Below are positions 1 to 10,492 of a DNA stretch of 64,000 nt, one piece after another; within the stretch, counting starts at the first letter, position 1; each line of letters begins with the position of its first letter. The position numbers were made by a program, and so were the translations under genes. Under the pieces are notes generated by a model. That model saw only the letters and a list, made by a program, of their open reading frames with translations. It did not search any database and was not told the DNA's origin. Origin of the DNA: an uncultured Bacteroidota bacterium (lineage in GTDB: Bacteria; Bacteroidota; Bacteroidia; Flavobacteriales; Flavobacteriaceae); contig CACJQM010000003.1 in NCBI GenBank assembly GCA_902595555.1, positions 222,579 to 286,578 on the forward strand. Direction: 5' to 3'.

Positions 1-132
1 TGTTTTATTGCTACCTTTCCAAATAGTTGATGATGTTGTGTCACCTGGAACTTCTTCTTCGCCCGTAGAACAAGAATTCAAAGTGAAAATTAGAATTAAA
101 ATATATAAAAGCTTATTATATGTTTTTTTCAT
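1..132 (-). CDS. Lipoprotein N-terminus (partial; runs off the window start)
   Basis: Minus-strand ATG at 132-130 reads MKKTYNKLLYILILIFTLNSCSTGEEEVPGDTTSSTIWKGSNKT...; signal peptide with lipobox NSC. Confidence 0.7.
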   Translation of the reverse strand, partial: MKKTYNKLLYILILIFTLNSCSTGEEEVPGDTTSSTIWKGSNKT

Positions 133-199
133 GTCTTTGTTATTAAAATTATTTAGAGTATTTAAATTGATTTCCTAGTTACACTTTGAATGTTGATTC

Positions 200-676
200 T
201 TGCTCAAATTTATTATTTTTATTTATCTGAAAAAATTAAAATTTATTACAATAATTATTTTAAGTCTATTTTACATTAATGTAGGTATAGCTCACTTCAC
301 TAATCCGGAATTCTTTAATGTTATAATGCCACCATATATCCCTTACCACAATCTGTTTGTTTATTTATCAGGATTTTTTGAGATGCTATTTGGATTGATG
401 ATTATTTTTAAAAAGACTAGATATTTCGGGGGGATAGGTTTATTATTTTTATTAATTGCAGTTTTTCCAGCCAATATTTATTTGTACCAATCAGCTGAAG
501 CACAAGAAATTTTAAATATATCTAAGTCAGGTGCATTTATTCGATTATTTTTTCAAGCACCCTTAATAATTTTAGCTTATTGGCATGCAAAAGAAGAAAC
601 ATCTTATAAATTTGATATTATAAGTTCTGTAATTTTTTTCCCAACCATTATTTATTTTTTAACATTATCTAATTAA
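200..676 (+). CDS. DoxX-like small integral membrane protein
   Basis: Four hydrophobic segments, DoxX-like pattern NVGIAHFTNPEFF...GFFEMLFGLMI; begins at a TTG codon. Confidence 0.6.
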   Translation: MLKFIIFIYLKKLKFITIIILSLFYINVGIAHFTNPEFFNVIMPPYIPYHNLFVYLSGFFEMLFGLMIIFKKTRYFGGIGLLFLLIAVFPANIYLYQSAEAQEILNISKSGAFIRLFFQAPLIILAYWHAKEETSYKFDIISSVIFFPTIIYFLTLSN

Positions 677-684
677 ATTTAAGT

Positions 685-1632
685 ATGCGTTTAAAACTAT
701 CTTGTATAATTATATTTCTTAACTCATTATTTTTATTAGCACAAAATAAAAATGTCAATGTTGATTCATTAATTAACATTAGTGAATTTCAAGTATTTAA
801 AGATGTCAAGTATGGAGATTATAAAAGAAATAGTTTAGATATTTGGCTAGCTGACTCTAAAGAAAAGACCCCTTTATTAATTTATATTCATGGTGGAGGT
901 TTTGTAGGTGGGAATAAAGATCACGCATATAGAAAAAACAATTTTAATAGATTAAAAAAGCTTCTAAACAATAATATTTCATTTGCTACAATAAATTACA
1001 GATTTATGAATAATGAGGATGGAATTTTATCCTCACTGAATGATGCAAAAAGAGCATTACAGTATATAAAATACAATCACGAAAAATTTAATATTGACAA
1101 AACGAAAATTGGTTTAATGGGTTCGTCAGCAGGCGCAACATCTTCCTTATGGATTGGATTTAATGATGATATGTCGGATAACAACAGTGATGATCCAATT
1201 GATAGAGAAAATACAACTGTAACTTGCCTAGTTGGTATTGCTGCTGCTCACTCTATGGATTTAAGAAGATGGAGAGATATGATTGACTTAGATCAAAATT
1301 ATTTTGATGAAATTACTAGAAAATATACAAAGGGTGCAGGTTTGGATGTAGATAGATGGGAGGAGAAAACATTTGAGGAAGAATACCTAAGCAAAATTGA
1401 TTTTTTTGAAAAAATGGATTCAGGAGATCCACCTTTTTTTATAGTTAATTTTGGTAAAAATAGGAAACCCAAAAATATCGCAGATTTTCATCATAATCCA
1501 ATGCATGCAAAGGTTTTAAAACAGAAAGGAGATGAATTAAAAATAAAGAATGTTGTTTATGCCACGGGAATAGGTATTATAGACCCATCAAACACTGGAA
1601 TGGTTGAGTTTATAATAGAACAGCTCAATTAA
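685..1632 (+). CDS. Secreted alpha/beta hydrolase (carboxylesterase-like)
   Basis: Signal peptide; oxyanion motif IHGGGF; nucleophile elbow GSSAG. Confidence 0.8.
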   Translation: MRLKLSCIIIFLNSLFLLAQNKNVNVDSLINISEFQVFKDVKYGDYKRNSLDIWLADSKEKTPLLIYIHGGGFVGGNKDHAYRKNNFNRLKKLLNNNISFATINYRFMNNEDGILSSLNDAKRALQYIKYNHEKFNIDKTKIGLMGSSAGATSSLWIGFNDDMSDNNSDDPIDRENTTVTCLVGIAAAHSMDLRRWRDMIDLDQNYFDEITRKYTKGAGLDVDRWEEKTFEEEYLSKIDFFEKMDSGDPPFFIVNFGKNRKPKNIADFHHNPMHAKVLKQKGDELKIKNVVYATGIGIIDPSNTGMVEFIIEQLN

Positions 1633-1633
1633 A

Positions 1634-2575
1634 TTATTTTTTCCAATCTGAATTCCAAAATCCTAAAAACATAGGAACACTTTTTTGATAAATTTTATAA
1701 TCAGGATATTTTGCCGAGCTTATTCCTTCACTAAATTGAGCACTATTATAAAATAAAATGACTAGAAGAATACAACCAATTATTGACCAGTTGAAAACAT
1801 TACCGGTAGCAGAAATACTAAAAAGGTAGAAAACAATCCAAATAAGTTGTTCAGATGTAAAGTTTGGATGTCTTGATATTGACCATAATCCAGTAGAAAC
1901 AAATCCTCTTTTGTAATCTCCAGTAAGCTTTTCACCTAAGTCTATTTTCGCATATTTTTTAGTTTGAAAATTATATTGCTGCTGGTCAGAAATAGTTTCT
2001 GTAATAATAAAAACCAACATTAATAATGCTATTATATAATCATAAATATTTATATCATTTGTTCCCTGCCAAGCAGCCAAAATTGGTAAAGTTGTAAGAA
2101 AAACTAGTCCCATTTGGTATAAACAAATGAAAAATAAATTAAATACAGCCCAATTTAATCTTGGTCTTAAAAATGGTGCTATTCTTTTTAATTCTTTCCA
2201 CCTATAATCTTCTTCTCCAACCCAAAAATAAATACTGTAACCACCTCTCCTTCCGAAGTTATAACTCAATCTAAGCCCCCAAATTGTGGCGACAATAGAC
2301 ATTAAAATCATTCTAGGATCATATCCTGATTCGGCTGTAAAATACCAAACGTAGAATATAGGTATTGTACTCCACAATTTATCTACTTGACTGTAATTCT
2401 GGAAGATCTCACTTACAACAAAAGCTAATAATGAGGCTCCAATGTAAACTTTGAATAAAAATATTAATGTTTCAAGTTGTTGATCATTAAAATTTAAATT
2501 GAAAGTATCTGCATAGAAAACCAAATACACTAAAAACAATAAAGAAAAAACTGTGATAATAATTTTTTTTGCCAT
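1634..2575 (-). CDS. DUF1295 / steroid 5-alpha-reductase-like membrane protein
   Basis: Multi-TM protein; LWSISRHPNFTSEQLIW C-terminal motif of the DUF1295 family. Confidence 0.8.
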   Translation of the reverse strand: MAKKIIITVFSLLFLVYLVFYADTFNLNFNDQQLETLIFLFKVYIGASLLAFVVSEIFQNYSQVDKLWSTIPIFYVWYFTAESGYDPRMILMSIVATIWGLRLSYNFGRRGGYSIYFWVGEEDYRWKELKRIAPFLRPRLNWAVFNLFFICLYQMGLVFLTTLPILAAWQGTNDINIYDYIIALLMLVFIITETISDQQQYNFQTKKYAKIDLGEKLTGDYKRGFVSTGLWSISRHPNFTSEQLIWIVFYLFSISATGNVFNWSIIGCILLVILFYNSAQFSEGISSAKYPDYKIYQKSVPMFLGFWNSDWKK

Positions 2576-2635
2576 AAATGATTTTCGAAAATAAGTAAAA
2601 TTTGTAATATGAGAGAGAATTCCGATATTTGATAC

Positions 2636-4090
2636 ATGGCTGTGAACTGTAATGAAGGTACTTTAAGTGTCTATATACCAGATCAATATAATCCATGGGA
2701 TATTTCAAAAATTTTATTCCTATTTAGAAGAATTGGATTTAGTATTAAGTTTAAAGAAGTTAAAAATTATTTAAACTTTAATCCAAGTGACTTAATTGAT
2801 CAAATATTTGAGGAAGCTCTAAACATGCCTGTATCACCTGATCCAGGCTGGGCAAATTTTGACAATGCAGACTTCACAGCATCTGGAAAAAACAGAGGAG
2901 CTTTTTTTAGAGATCATCAGAAAATAGTTTTTGAAGATTTTTTAAATAATGGCCTCAGAGAAAGATTAACTCTTTTTTGGAGTAATCATTTTGTAACGGA
3001 GTATTACATGTATAATCACCCTGCATACACATTCAGATATTATAATAATCTACAAAAAAATGCACTAGGCAACTTCAAAGAGTTTGTCAGAATAATTGGT
3101 TTGGATGATGCGATGCTAATGTATTTAAATGGATATGAAAACAAAAATAATGCTCCAAATGAAAATTACTCAAGGGAGCTTTATGAATTATTTACTTTGG
3201 GTGAGGGAAATGGTTATTCCCAAGATGATATAACTGAAACTGCTAGAGCATTAACTGGATACAATTCTAGACAAAACGGTGGTCCAATCACTTTTAATCC
3301 TAATAGATTTGATGATAATGATAAGACAATTTTTGGTAGAACAGGTAATTGGGATTATGATGATGTGATTGATATACTATTTGAAGAAAAAAGTGATTTG
3401 ATATCAAATTTTATCTGTACAAAGATTTATAAGCATTTTGTAAGCCCTAATGTCAATGATCAAATAATATCTGAGCTTTCATCTGATTTTATTCAAAATA
3501 ATTTTGAATTACTGCCAATATTTAAAAAGTTATTTAAAAGCGAACACTTTTTTAATTCTGATGCAAGTAATGTAATCATTAAAAGCCCGATAGATTTAAT
3601 GGTTTTTATTGAGAAAGAATTTGACTTTATAAAACCAAATAATTTTACTGCAAGTCTTACAAATTATCTGAGAGCCAGGACTATGGATATGGGTCAGCAA
3701 ATTCTTAATCCCATTGATGTAGCTGGTTGGCAAGAAAATCATGATTGGATATCAACAGGTACCCTTCCAATGAGATGGGAATTTGGAGATTATCTATTAA
3801 ATAGATATTACGCTGGTAATAAGGATCAATTTAGAACTTTATTAAAGGATATGATTGGAGATAAGCAAGATAATCCTGAAACTATTGTAAGAACTGTTAA
3901 AGAATATATGTTTTGTAATTATGAAATTTTAGAAGATGAATTAAATGATGCTGTTTCAATATTTAAAGGAGATATTCCTGATAATTATTTTGATGGTGGT
4001 GGCTGGACAATTGATGACAGTACTGTCCCAAAGCAATTTTATGATTTGCTAAGATTTTTTGTAACACTTCCTGAATTTCAATTAAAATGA
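2636..4090 (+). CDS. DUF1800 domain protein
   Basis: Motifs NFxNGLRERLTLFWSNHFV, NENYSRELYELFTLGEGNGYSQDDITETARALTG, VAGWQ typical of DUF1800. Confidence 0.85.
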   Translation: MAVNCNEGTLSVYIPDQYNPWDISKILFLFRRIGFSIKFKEVKNYLNFNPSDLIDQIFEEALNMPVSPDPGWANFDNADFTASGKNRGAFFRDHQKIVFEDFLNNGLRERLTLFWSNHFVTEYYMYNHPAYTFRYYNNLQKNALGNFKEFVRIIGLDDAMLMYLNGYENKNNAPNENYSRELYELFTLGEGNGYSQDDITETARALTGYNSRQNGGPITFNPNRFDDNDKTIFGRTGNWDYDDVIDILFEEKSDLISNFICTKIYKHFVSPNVNDQIISELSSDFIQNNFELLPIFKKLFKSEHFFNSDASNVIIKSPIDLMVFIEKEFDFIKPNNFTASLTNYLRARTMDMGQQILNPIDVAGWQENHDWISTGTLPMRWEFGDYLLNRYYAGNKDQFRTLLKDMIGDKQDNPETIVRTVKEYMFCNYEILEDELNDAVSIFKGDIPDNYFDGGGWTIDDSTVPKQFYDLLRFFVTLPEFQLK

Positions 4091-5694
4091 GCAAGAAATA
4101 TTTAAATTCTGAAAAGCATCATAAAGAACATTCTAAATGGGATAGAAGGGGTTTTATGAAAGTACTAGGATTAGCTGGAGCTGGATCTATATCCTTAGGC
4201 AGCACAAATCTTTCTGTCTTAAATTCAAATTTTATAACGAATGCGCTATCGGATTCATTATCAGATAGAGTTCTTGTTTTAGTTAGACTTAAGGGTGGTA
4301 ATGATGGATTGAATACAATTATACCATTATCACAATATGATACCTACGTATCAAAAAGGCCTACCCTTCACATCCCAAATAATAAAATAATTAAACTAGA
4401 TGATAATCATGGGATACCTGATTATATGTCTAATCTGATGCCCTTTTGGAATGATGGAAAGATGAAGGTAGTTAACGGAGTTGGATATGAAAGTCAAAAT
4501 TTATCTCATTTTACTTCATCTGATTATTGGGCAACTGGATCTACTAATAAAAGTGAAATGATTTCAACTGGATGGTTAGGAAGATATTATGACGAAAAAC
4601 ATTTTGATTTCAACATGAACCCCCCCGAAAAACCAATTGCAGTTCAAATTGGAAGTAATGCAAATTTAATTTTTAGCGGTGCCCAAAGGTCATATGCATT
4701 TGCTGTTGCTAATGAATCAAGACTTGAAAGGGTCGCTGAAAGAGGAGAATTTTTTGGTTTGGAAAATTTACCTGATTGTACTCATGGAGATCAATTAGAG
4801 TATTTGAGACGAGTTACTAATACAACTTATGATTATGCTAAAGTCATAAATGAAGCTTTTAAAAATTCATCAGACGCTGACACATATGATAATGAGATTG
4901 GGTTAGAAAAGCAGCTGAGATTAGTAGCTAGATTAATAAAAGGCGGACTTGGATCTAAAATATACATGGTTTCTATAGGTGGTTTTGATACTCACGGGAA
5001 TCAATCATTAACACATGAAGTTTTACTTACATATGTTGCAGATGCAATCAAGAAATTTTATGATGATTTGAATTATGAAGGACTAGATTCAAAAGTGCTT
5101 TCAATGACATTCTCAGAATTTGGAAGAAGAGTTAAGGAAAATGGATCTCAAGGAACAGATCATGGATCAGCGGCACCAACCTTACTTTTTGGCCCAGCTC
5201 TTAGGGGGAGTGGAATAATTGGAGATTGGCCAAGTCTTGACAACTTAAATCGAAGAGGTAATATGTATAATAGTATAGATTTCAGATCTATATACCAAGC
5301 AATTTTAAAAGATTGGTTATGTGGTGATTCTGAATATATAGACAAGGCAATGTTAGGAAACGAATATGATGCGCTGGGACTTGGTTTTGGATGCGATGAT
5401 CTGGATATTGTAGATTATAATGATTTATTCAACTATCATCACCCGATTTACACTAACTCTGCAAACACTGTTAATTTAAACTTAAGGATAAAACAAACTC
5501 ATAAAGTCAATATAAGAATATATGATATTTTGGGTAGACACATAAATACTGTCTTTGAAGGAGAATTAACTAATGGAGAACATTCATTCCCACTAAGCCA
5601 CAATCAAGGAGGAAAAATTTCTTCAGGACAATACTTTTATCGAATTGGTATTTCGGGTGGACAAACTTTAAGTAAATCCTTTGTAGTTAGATAG
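4087..5694 (+). CDS. DUF1501 protein with twin-arginine-like signal and T9SS C-terminal sorting domain
   Basis: WDRRGFMKVLGLAGAG N-terminus; GGFDTHGNQ, SEFGRRVKENGSQGTDHGSAAPTLLFG; C-terminal VNIRIYDILGRHINT...GQYFYRIGISGGQTLSKSFVVR. Start overlaps the DUF1800 stop. Confidence 0.85.
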   Translation: MSKKYLNSEKHHKEHSKWDRRGFMKVLGLAGAGSISLGSTNLSVLNSNFITNALSDSLSDRVLVLVRLKGGNDGLNTIIPLSQYDTYVSKRPTLHIPNNKIIKLDDNHGIPDYMSNLMPFWNDGKMKVVNGVGYESQNLSHFTSSDYWATGSTNKSEMISTGWLGRYYDEKHFDFNMNPPEKPIAVQIGSNANLIFSGAQRSYAFAVANESRLERVAERGEFFGLENLPDCTHGDQLEYLRRVTNTTYDYAKVINEAFKNSSDADTYDNEIGLEKQLRLVARLIKGGLGSKIYMVSIGGFDTHGNQSLTHEVLLTYVADAIKKFYDDLNYEGLDSKVLSMTFSEFGRRVKENGSQGTDHGSAAPTLLFGPALRGSGIIGDWPSLDNLNRRGNMYNSIDFRSIYQAILKDWLCGDSEYIDKAMLGNEYDALGLGFGCDDLDIVDYNDLFNYHHPIYTNSANTVNLNLRIKQTHKVNIRIYDILGRHINTVFEGELTNGEHSFPLSHNQGGKISSGQYFYRIGISGGQTLSKSFVVR

Positions 5695-6466
5695 AACTAA
5701 AAATTGATTCCATTTTCTTTTCTTCCTCCTCAGCTAGGTCTTTATCAACTAGAATTCTACCACTATGCTCATCAGTTATAAGCTTTTTTCTTGAAGCTAT
5801 ATCTAACTGAACTTGAGGAGGTATAACAAAAAAAGAACCTGCAGAAGCACCTCTTTCAACTGGAACTACAGCGAGACCATTTTTTACACTAGATCTAATT
5901 TTTTTGTATGAGTTCAAAAGAGATTCGTCAATTTTTGATTCAAATTCACTTGATTTTTTAATCAAGCCATTTTCTTCCTTTTCAGTTTCTTTCATTATTG
6001 CATCAAGCTCTCCTTTTTTATGTTTTAAATGAGTATTCCTATCATCCTTGAGCTGATTAGTCTCATCTAATTTTTCAGTTTTTTGTTCTATTTGAGCTTT
6101 TACTTCATTGATTTGTTTTTCACTGTACTCAATTTCTAATTCCTGATATTCAATTTCTTTACTAAGAGACTCAAAAGCTCTGTTATTTCTAACATTTTTT
6201 TGTTGATCGTTATATTTTTTGATCATCGCTTTTGATTCTTGAATCTTATTAAGTTTTTCTTTAATTAAATTTTCTAATTCTTCAATTTCAGCATTAACTT
6301 TGTCAACTCTAACCTCAAGACCAGCAACCTCATCTTCTAAATCTTCAACTTCAAGAGGTAGTTCACCTCTTACACTTCTTAATTTATCAATTCTTGAGTC
6401 AATTAATTGTAGATCATAAAGAGCTCTTAGCCTTTCTTCAACTGAGTATTCAACTTTTTTTGCCAT
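5687..6466 (-). CDS. Coiled-coil protein of the DUF164/CT398 (C4-type zinc-ribbon) family, zinc Cys lost
   Basis: Long coiled coil followed by IPPQVQLDIASRKKLITDEHSGRILVDKDLAEEE. Confidence 0.75.
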   Translation of the reverse strand: MAKKVEYSVEERLRALYDLQLIDSRIDKLRSVRGELPLEVEDLEDEVAGLEVRVDKVNAEIEELENLIKEKLNKIQESKAMIKKYNDQQKNVRNNRAFESLSKEIEYQELEIEYSEKQINEVKAQIEQKTEKLDETNQLKDDRNTHLKHKKGELDAIMKETEKEENGLIKKSSEFESKIDESLLNSYKKIRSSVKNGLAVVPVERGASAGSFFVIPPQVQLDIASRKKLITDEHSGRILVDKDLAEEEEKKMESIFSSI

Positions 6467-6467
6467 A

Positions 6468-7250
6468 TTAATAATAATTTACAGGATTTGTCCTACTTTT
6501 TGCAATAACGCATGCAAACTTAGGAATTTTTTTATTAAGATAATTCAAAATCAACTCCTTTGTATATTTTTCACTTTCGTAGTGACCAATATCTACCAGC
6601 AACATTTTATTATTTGATTTAAAAAAATCGTGATATTTCAAATCTGCTGTTACATAGCAATCAATATTTTTGTTTAATGCTTCTTCAATAGCGAAGCTTC
6701 CAGAACCCCCTAAAACACCAATTCTTTTAATGTTATTTCCCAATAGATTACTATGACGAAGATTAGATATCTCCATTTTATCTTTTAAGAAATTTAAAAA
6801 ATCTGTCTCTGTTTTTTCGATCTCTAAATCACCAATCATACCCATTCCAATATTTTCTTTTTCATCCTTTTTAATCATAATTTCAAGATTTTTTAAACCT
6901 AATCTTTTTGCAATTTGAAAACTTACTCCCTTGGGATTATTATCAAGATTTGTGTGTATGGCATATATATTAATATTATGCTTTAGCGCTTTAATAATAA
7001 TTTCATCAACATATTCTTCACTTTTTAAACTTTCATCACCTTTATATAAAAAAGGATGAAATGTTATAATTAAATTGCAATTTTGATTGATAGCTTCATC
7101 TAAAATATTTTGAGTGGTATCTAATGTAATTAGAGCTTTTTCAATTGTTGCACTTGGATCACCTACTAAGAGACCAACATTATCAAAGTCTTCAGCATTA
7201 GAAATAGGAGACCAATCCTCCAAAACATATTGGATATCAATTAATTTCAT
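6468..7250 (-). CDS. Nif3-like dinuclear metal center protein
   Basis: NVGLLVGDPSATIEKALITLDTT, ITFHPFLYKG, YAIHTNLDN, GHYESEKYTKE motifs. Confidence 0.85.
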   Translation of the reverse strand: MKLIDIQYVLEDWSPISNAEDFDNVGLLVGDPSATIEKALITLDTTQNILDEAINQNCNLIITFHPFLYKGDESLKSEEYVDEIIIKALKHNINIYAIHTNLDNNPKGVSFQIAKRLGLKNLEIMIKKDEKENIGMGMIGDLEIEKTETDFLNFLKDKMEISNLRHSNLLGNNIKRIGVLGGSGSFAIEEALNKNIDCYVTADLKYHDFFKSNNKMLLVDIGHYESEKYTKELILNYLNKKIPKFACVIAKSRTNPVNYY

Positions 7251-7290
7251 TGAAATTTTATATCAAATATAAAATTTATATTTTCGTCTA

Positions 7291-8301
7291 ATGTCTCTAT
7301 TGAGAATATTACTTTTCCCTATATCATTATTATACTTTTTGTATCAATTTATAAGAAATAAATTATATGATCTTAAATTGATAAAATATTATGAGTTTGA
7401 TATTCCAATAATTTCAGTAGGTAATTTATCTGTTGGTGGTACTGGAAAGACTCCACTTGTAAATTATATTATTTCAATTTTAAAAAATGATTATAAAATT
7501 GGGTTTTTAAGTAGGGGATATGGAAGAGATTCTTCTGGTTACATTTTAGCAAATGAAAGAAGTGATGTGATTGAAATTGGTGATGAACCTTACTTAATTA
7601 AAAGAAATCATAAGGGTGTAACAGTAGCTGTTGCTGAAAAAAGAGTAATTGGTATAAAAAACACCATAGAGAGGGTAGACAATATACAAATGTTTGTTCT
7701 CGATGATGCATTTCAGCACAGAAATTTAAAATGTAGTTTAAACATAGTTTTATCAAAATTTAGCAACCCATACTACAATGATTTTGTACTACCCACTGGA
7801 AATTTAAGAGAACCAAAATCAGGAATTAAAAGAGCTCAAATAATTATAATTTCAAAGTGTCCACCAGAATTAGAAATTAATAAGAGACAAGAAATAATTA
7901 AAAAAATTGCTCCCCTCTCACATCAAAAAGTATTTTTCACAACAATTGATTATAATCATTCTCTAAAAGGTAAAGATCAAATAAAAATTAAAGACTTAGT
8001 TGATTCACATATTCTTTTGGTAACTGGAATTGCTGATAGTTCAGAATTAGAAAAATTTTTAAAAAAGAACAGAATAAGTTTTGATCACCTTAAGTTTAAT
8101 GACCATCACAAATACTCTGACTTTGATATCAACACAATAAAATCGAAATCACTTGATAATAAGATAATTACTACAAAAAAAGACTATTATAAAATAATAA
8201 ATAATCAATCTCTTGATAATATTTATTACATCGATATAAAAGTTAAATTTTTAAATGATGAAAATAATTTTAAATCTGAGATTTTAAATACCTTTAAGTA
8301 A
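7291..8301 (+). CDS. lpxK: Tetraacyldisaccharide 4'-kinase
   Basis: ISVGNLSVGGTGKTPLV, GFLSRGYGR, DDAFQHRNLKCSLNIVL motifs. Confidence 0.93.
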   Translation: MSLLRILLFPISLLYFLYQFIRNKLYDLKLIKYYEFDIPIISVGNLSVGGTGKTPLVNYIISILKNDYKIGFLSRGYGRDSSGYILANERSDVIEIGDEPYLIKRNHKGVTVAVAEKRVIGIKNTIERVDNIQMFVLDDAFQHRNLKCSLNIVLSKFSNPYYNDFVLPTGNLREPKSGIKRAQIIIISKCPPELEINKRQEIIKKIAPLSHQKVFFTTIDYNHSLKGKDQIKIKDLVDSHILLVTGIADSSELEKFLKKNRISFDHLKFNDHHKYSDFDINTIKSKSLDNKIITTKKDYYKIINNQSLDNIYYIDIKVKFLNDENNFKSEILNTFK

Positions 8302-9247
8302 TGTGTTTTTGGGCTTTATAAGATGATCTAACAAGTGGTCCACTCTCAACATGAACAAATCCTAAATCTTCAGCAAATTTTTTATAGAATTTAAATTCTG
8401 TTGGGTCAACAAAGTTCTTAACCGGAAGATGTTTCTTTGAAGGCTGTAAATATTGACCAATGGTTACAACATCAACCTTAGCTTTTCTTAGGTCTTTTAT
8501 AGTTTGAACAACTTCTTCTTTTTTTTCACCAAAACCAAGCATAATACCAGACTTAGTTCTTTTTACGCCCTTTGATTTTAAATAACTTAAAACTTCTAAA
8601 CTTCTTTCGTATCTAGCTTGAATTCTAACCTCTCTTGTCAGTCTTTTTACGGTTTCGATATTGTGAGAAATTACTTCAGGCATCACTTCAACAATTCTAT
8701 CAAGGTGTTTATGAATACCTTGGAAATCTGGAATTAATGTTTCTAAAGTTATACCTGGGTTTAGCCTTCTTATACTTTTTACAGTTTCAGCCCAAATAAT
8801 TGAACCCATATCAGTCAGATCGTCCCTGTCTACAGACGTAATTACAGCATGCTTAATACCCATTACAGAAATGGATTTTGCAACCTTTTCAGGTTCTTCC
8901 CAATCTACTGAAAGTGGTCTACCGGTTTTAACACCACAAAATCCACATGATCTTGTACATATGTTACCTAAGATCATGAAAGTAGCAGTGCCTTCTCCCC
9001 AACATTCACCCATATTAGGACAGCTTCCTGATGAGCAGATTGTATTTAATTTATACTTATCTACTAGACCTCTTAAATTTGAATATTTTTTTCCTGTAGG
9101 TAGTTTTACCCTTATCCACTCAGGTTTTTTCTTAAACCCAAAATTATTTTTTGTGGAAATTTTTGATTCAGAATTTCTGTTTCTAATATCTAGTTTAACC
9201 CAGTTATTTGACTTACTTTTTTTATGTTCAATTAATTTAGTTTCCAA
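8294..9247 (-). CDS. lipA: Lipoyl synthase
   Basis: CSSGSCPNMGECWGEGTATFMILGNICTRSCGFCGVKTG radical SAM and auxiliary cluster motifs. Confidence 0.95.
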   Translation of the reverse strand: METKLIEHKKSKSNNWVKLDIRNRNSESKISTKNNFGFKKKPEWIRVKLPTGKKYSNLRGLVDKYKLNTICSSGSCPNMGECWGEGTATFMILGNICTRSCGFCGVKTGRPLSVDWEEPEKVAKSISVMGIKHAVITSVDRDDLTDMGSIIWAETVKSIRRLNPGITLETLIPDFQGIHKHLDRIVEVMPEVISHNIETVKRLTREVRIQARYERSLEVLSYLKSKGVKRTKSGIMLGFGEKKEEVVQTIKDLRKAKVDVVTIGQYLQPSKKHLPVKNFVDPTEFKFYKKFAEDLGFVHVESGPLVRSSYKAQKHIT

Positions 9248-9263
9248 CGCAATTTATTGACAT

Positions 9264-9272
9264 ACAAATATA
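9264..9272 (-). promoter_or_regulatory. Candidate Bacteroidota -7 box TATATTTG upstream of lipA
   Basis: Minus-strand TATATTTG (plus caaatata, 9265-9272) about 18 nt from the lipA ATG. Confidence 0.5.
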
Positions 9273-9280
9273 AATGAATT

Positions 9281-10492
9281 TTAAATCAATGTTAAATACC
9301 ATATTGAAAAAAATGTTAGAAAAATTATACCCATAATTGAATAAATTTTCATTGCAAAATTTAGTCTATTTTCCTTAGGCATATACTTACTAGTTACTAG
9401 AGTATAATTTAAGATAGCATATATTGGAGCCGTAACAAAGGATAAAATAGTTGCGACTCTAACTAAACTTCCCATTTCAGACATTAAAAAAACAAAAATC
9501 AAAAAAGTGCCAACAGATAGTAATATTAACCAGAGGGTGTATCCTCCCAATTTTTTGTAACCTAATAAGCTTAGTGATTTACCCATAGCTCTTGGTGAAG
9601 CATCAAGACAGGTAAGTGTTGTACTAAACATAGTTGTGAATGCAGCAATTGCTATAAGTAAAAACATATTTTCACCTAAACTGGATGTATATAAATTAAT
9701 AAGTTGACCTGCAAATTCACCACCATTATTCGAAAAACTTTCACCAGAATTGTACATAACAAAAGCACCAAGACCAATAAAGCAAATACCTAAAACTACA
9801 GTGGTTAGGTAACCAATATTGAAATCAAATAGAGCAGTTTTATAGTTCATGGTTTTATCTAGTGATATTTTCTCTTTTGTCCATATTGATTGCCATATGG
9901 AAACATCTAATGGTGCTGGCATCCAGCCCATAAAAGCTGCAAGAAAAATTATTCCTTCAAAATTAGATGGCATAATTTGTTTGATCTCCACAGTTGCATT
10001 CGAATTTAGGTTAGCATAGAATACTGCTATAACAGTTGAAATACCGAGGATTAGAATAATTACCTTAATTAAATTATCTAGCAAACGATATTTTCCTATG
10101 ATTAAAATTAACAAGCAAAAAACAATTATAATACCTGACCATAATGTAATGTTAGAGGTTATTCCAAATAGTTCTATTGCAAGGCCTGCAGTTACAATTG
10201 TGACTGCTGCTTGTATAGTAAAAATTGTTACGATAGATAAAGCCAAATATATAATTAAAACATAATTTCCAATTCTTTTATATCCGTCAAGTAATGTTTC
10301 ACCCGTAGCATGAGCATATTTTGTTCCAAATAGGAAAAATGGGTATTTAAAAAAATTACAAAGAAGAAGAGCCCAAATAAGACCAAATCCAAATTCTGCA
10401 CCAGCTTTTGTAGATTGTACAAGATGCGAAACACCTATGGCTGCTCCTGCAAATAAAAGACCTGGTCCTAATTTTTTTAAATATTCTATCAT
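9281..10492 (-). CDS. NRAMP-family divalent metal transporter
   Basis: GPGLLFAGAAIGVSHLVQSTKAGAEFG and multi-TM pattern of NRAMP-like transporters. Confidence 0.8.
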   Translation of the reverse strand: MIEYLKKLGPGLLFAGAAIGVSHLVQSTKAGAEFGFGLIWALLLCNFFKYPFFLFGTKYAHATGETLLDGYKRIGNYVLIIYLALSIVTIFTIQAAVTIVTAGLAIELFGITSNITLWSGIIIVFCLLILIIGKYRLLDNLIKVIILILGISTVIAVFYANLNSNATVEIKQIMPSNFEGIIFLAAFMGWMPAPLDVSIWQSIWTKEKISLDKTMNYKTALFDFNIGYLTTVVLGICFIGLGAFVMYNSGESFSNNGGEFAGQLINLYTSSLGENMFLLIAIAAFTTMFSTTLTCLDASPRAMGKSLSLLGYKKLGGYTLWLILLSVGTFLIFVFLMSEMGSLVRVATILSFVTAPIYAILNYTLVTSKYMPKENRLNFAMKIYSIMGIIFLTFFSIWYLTLI

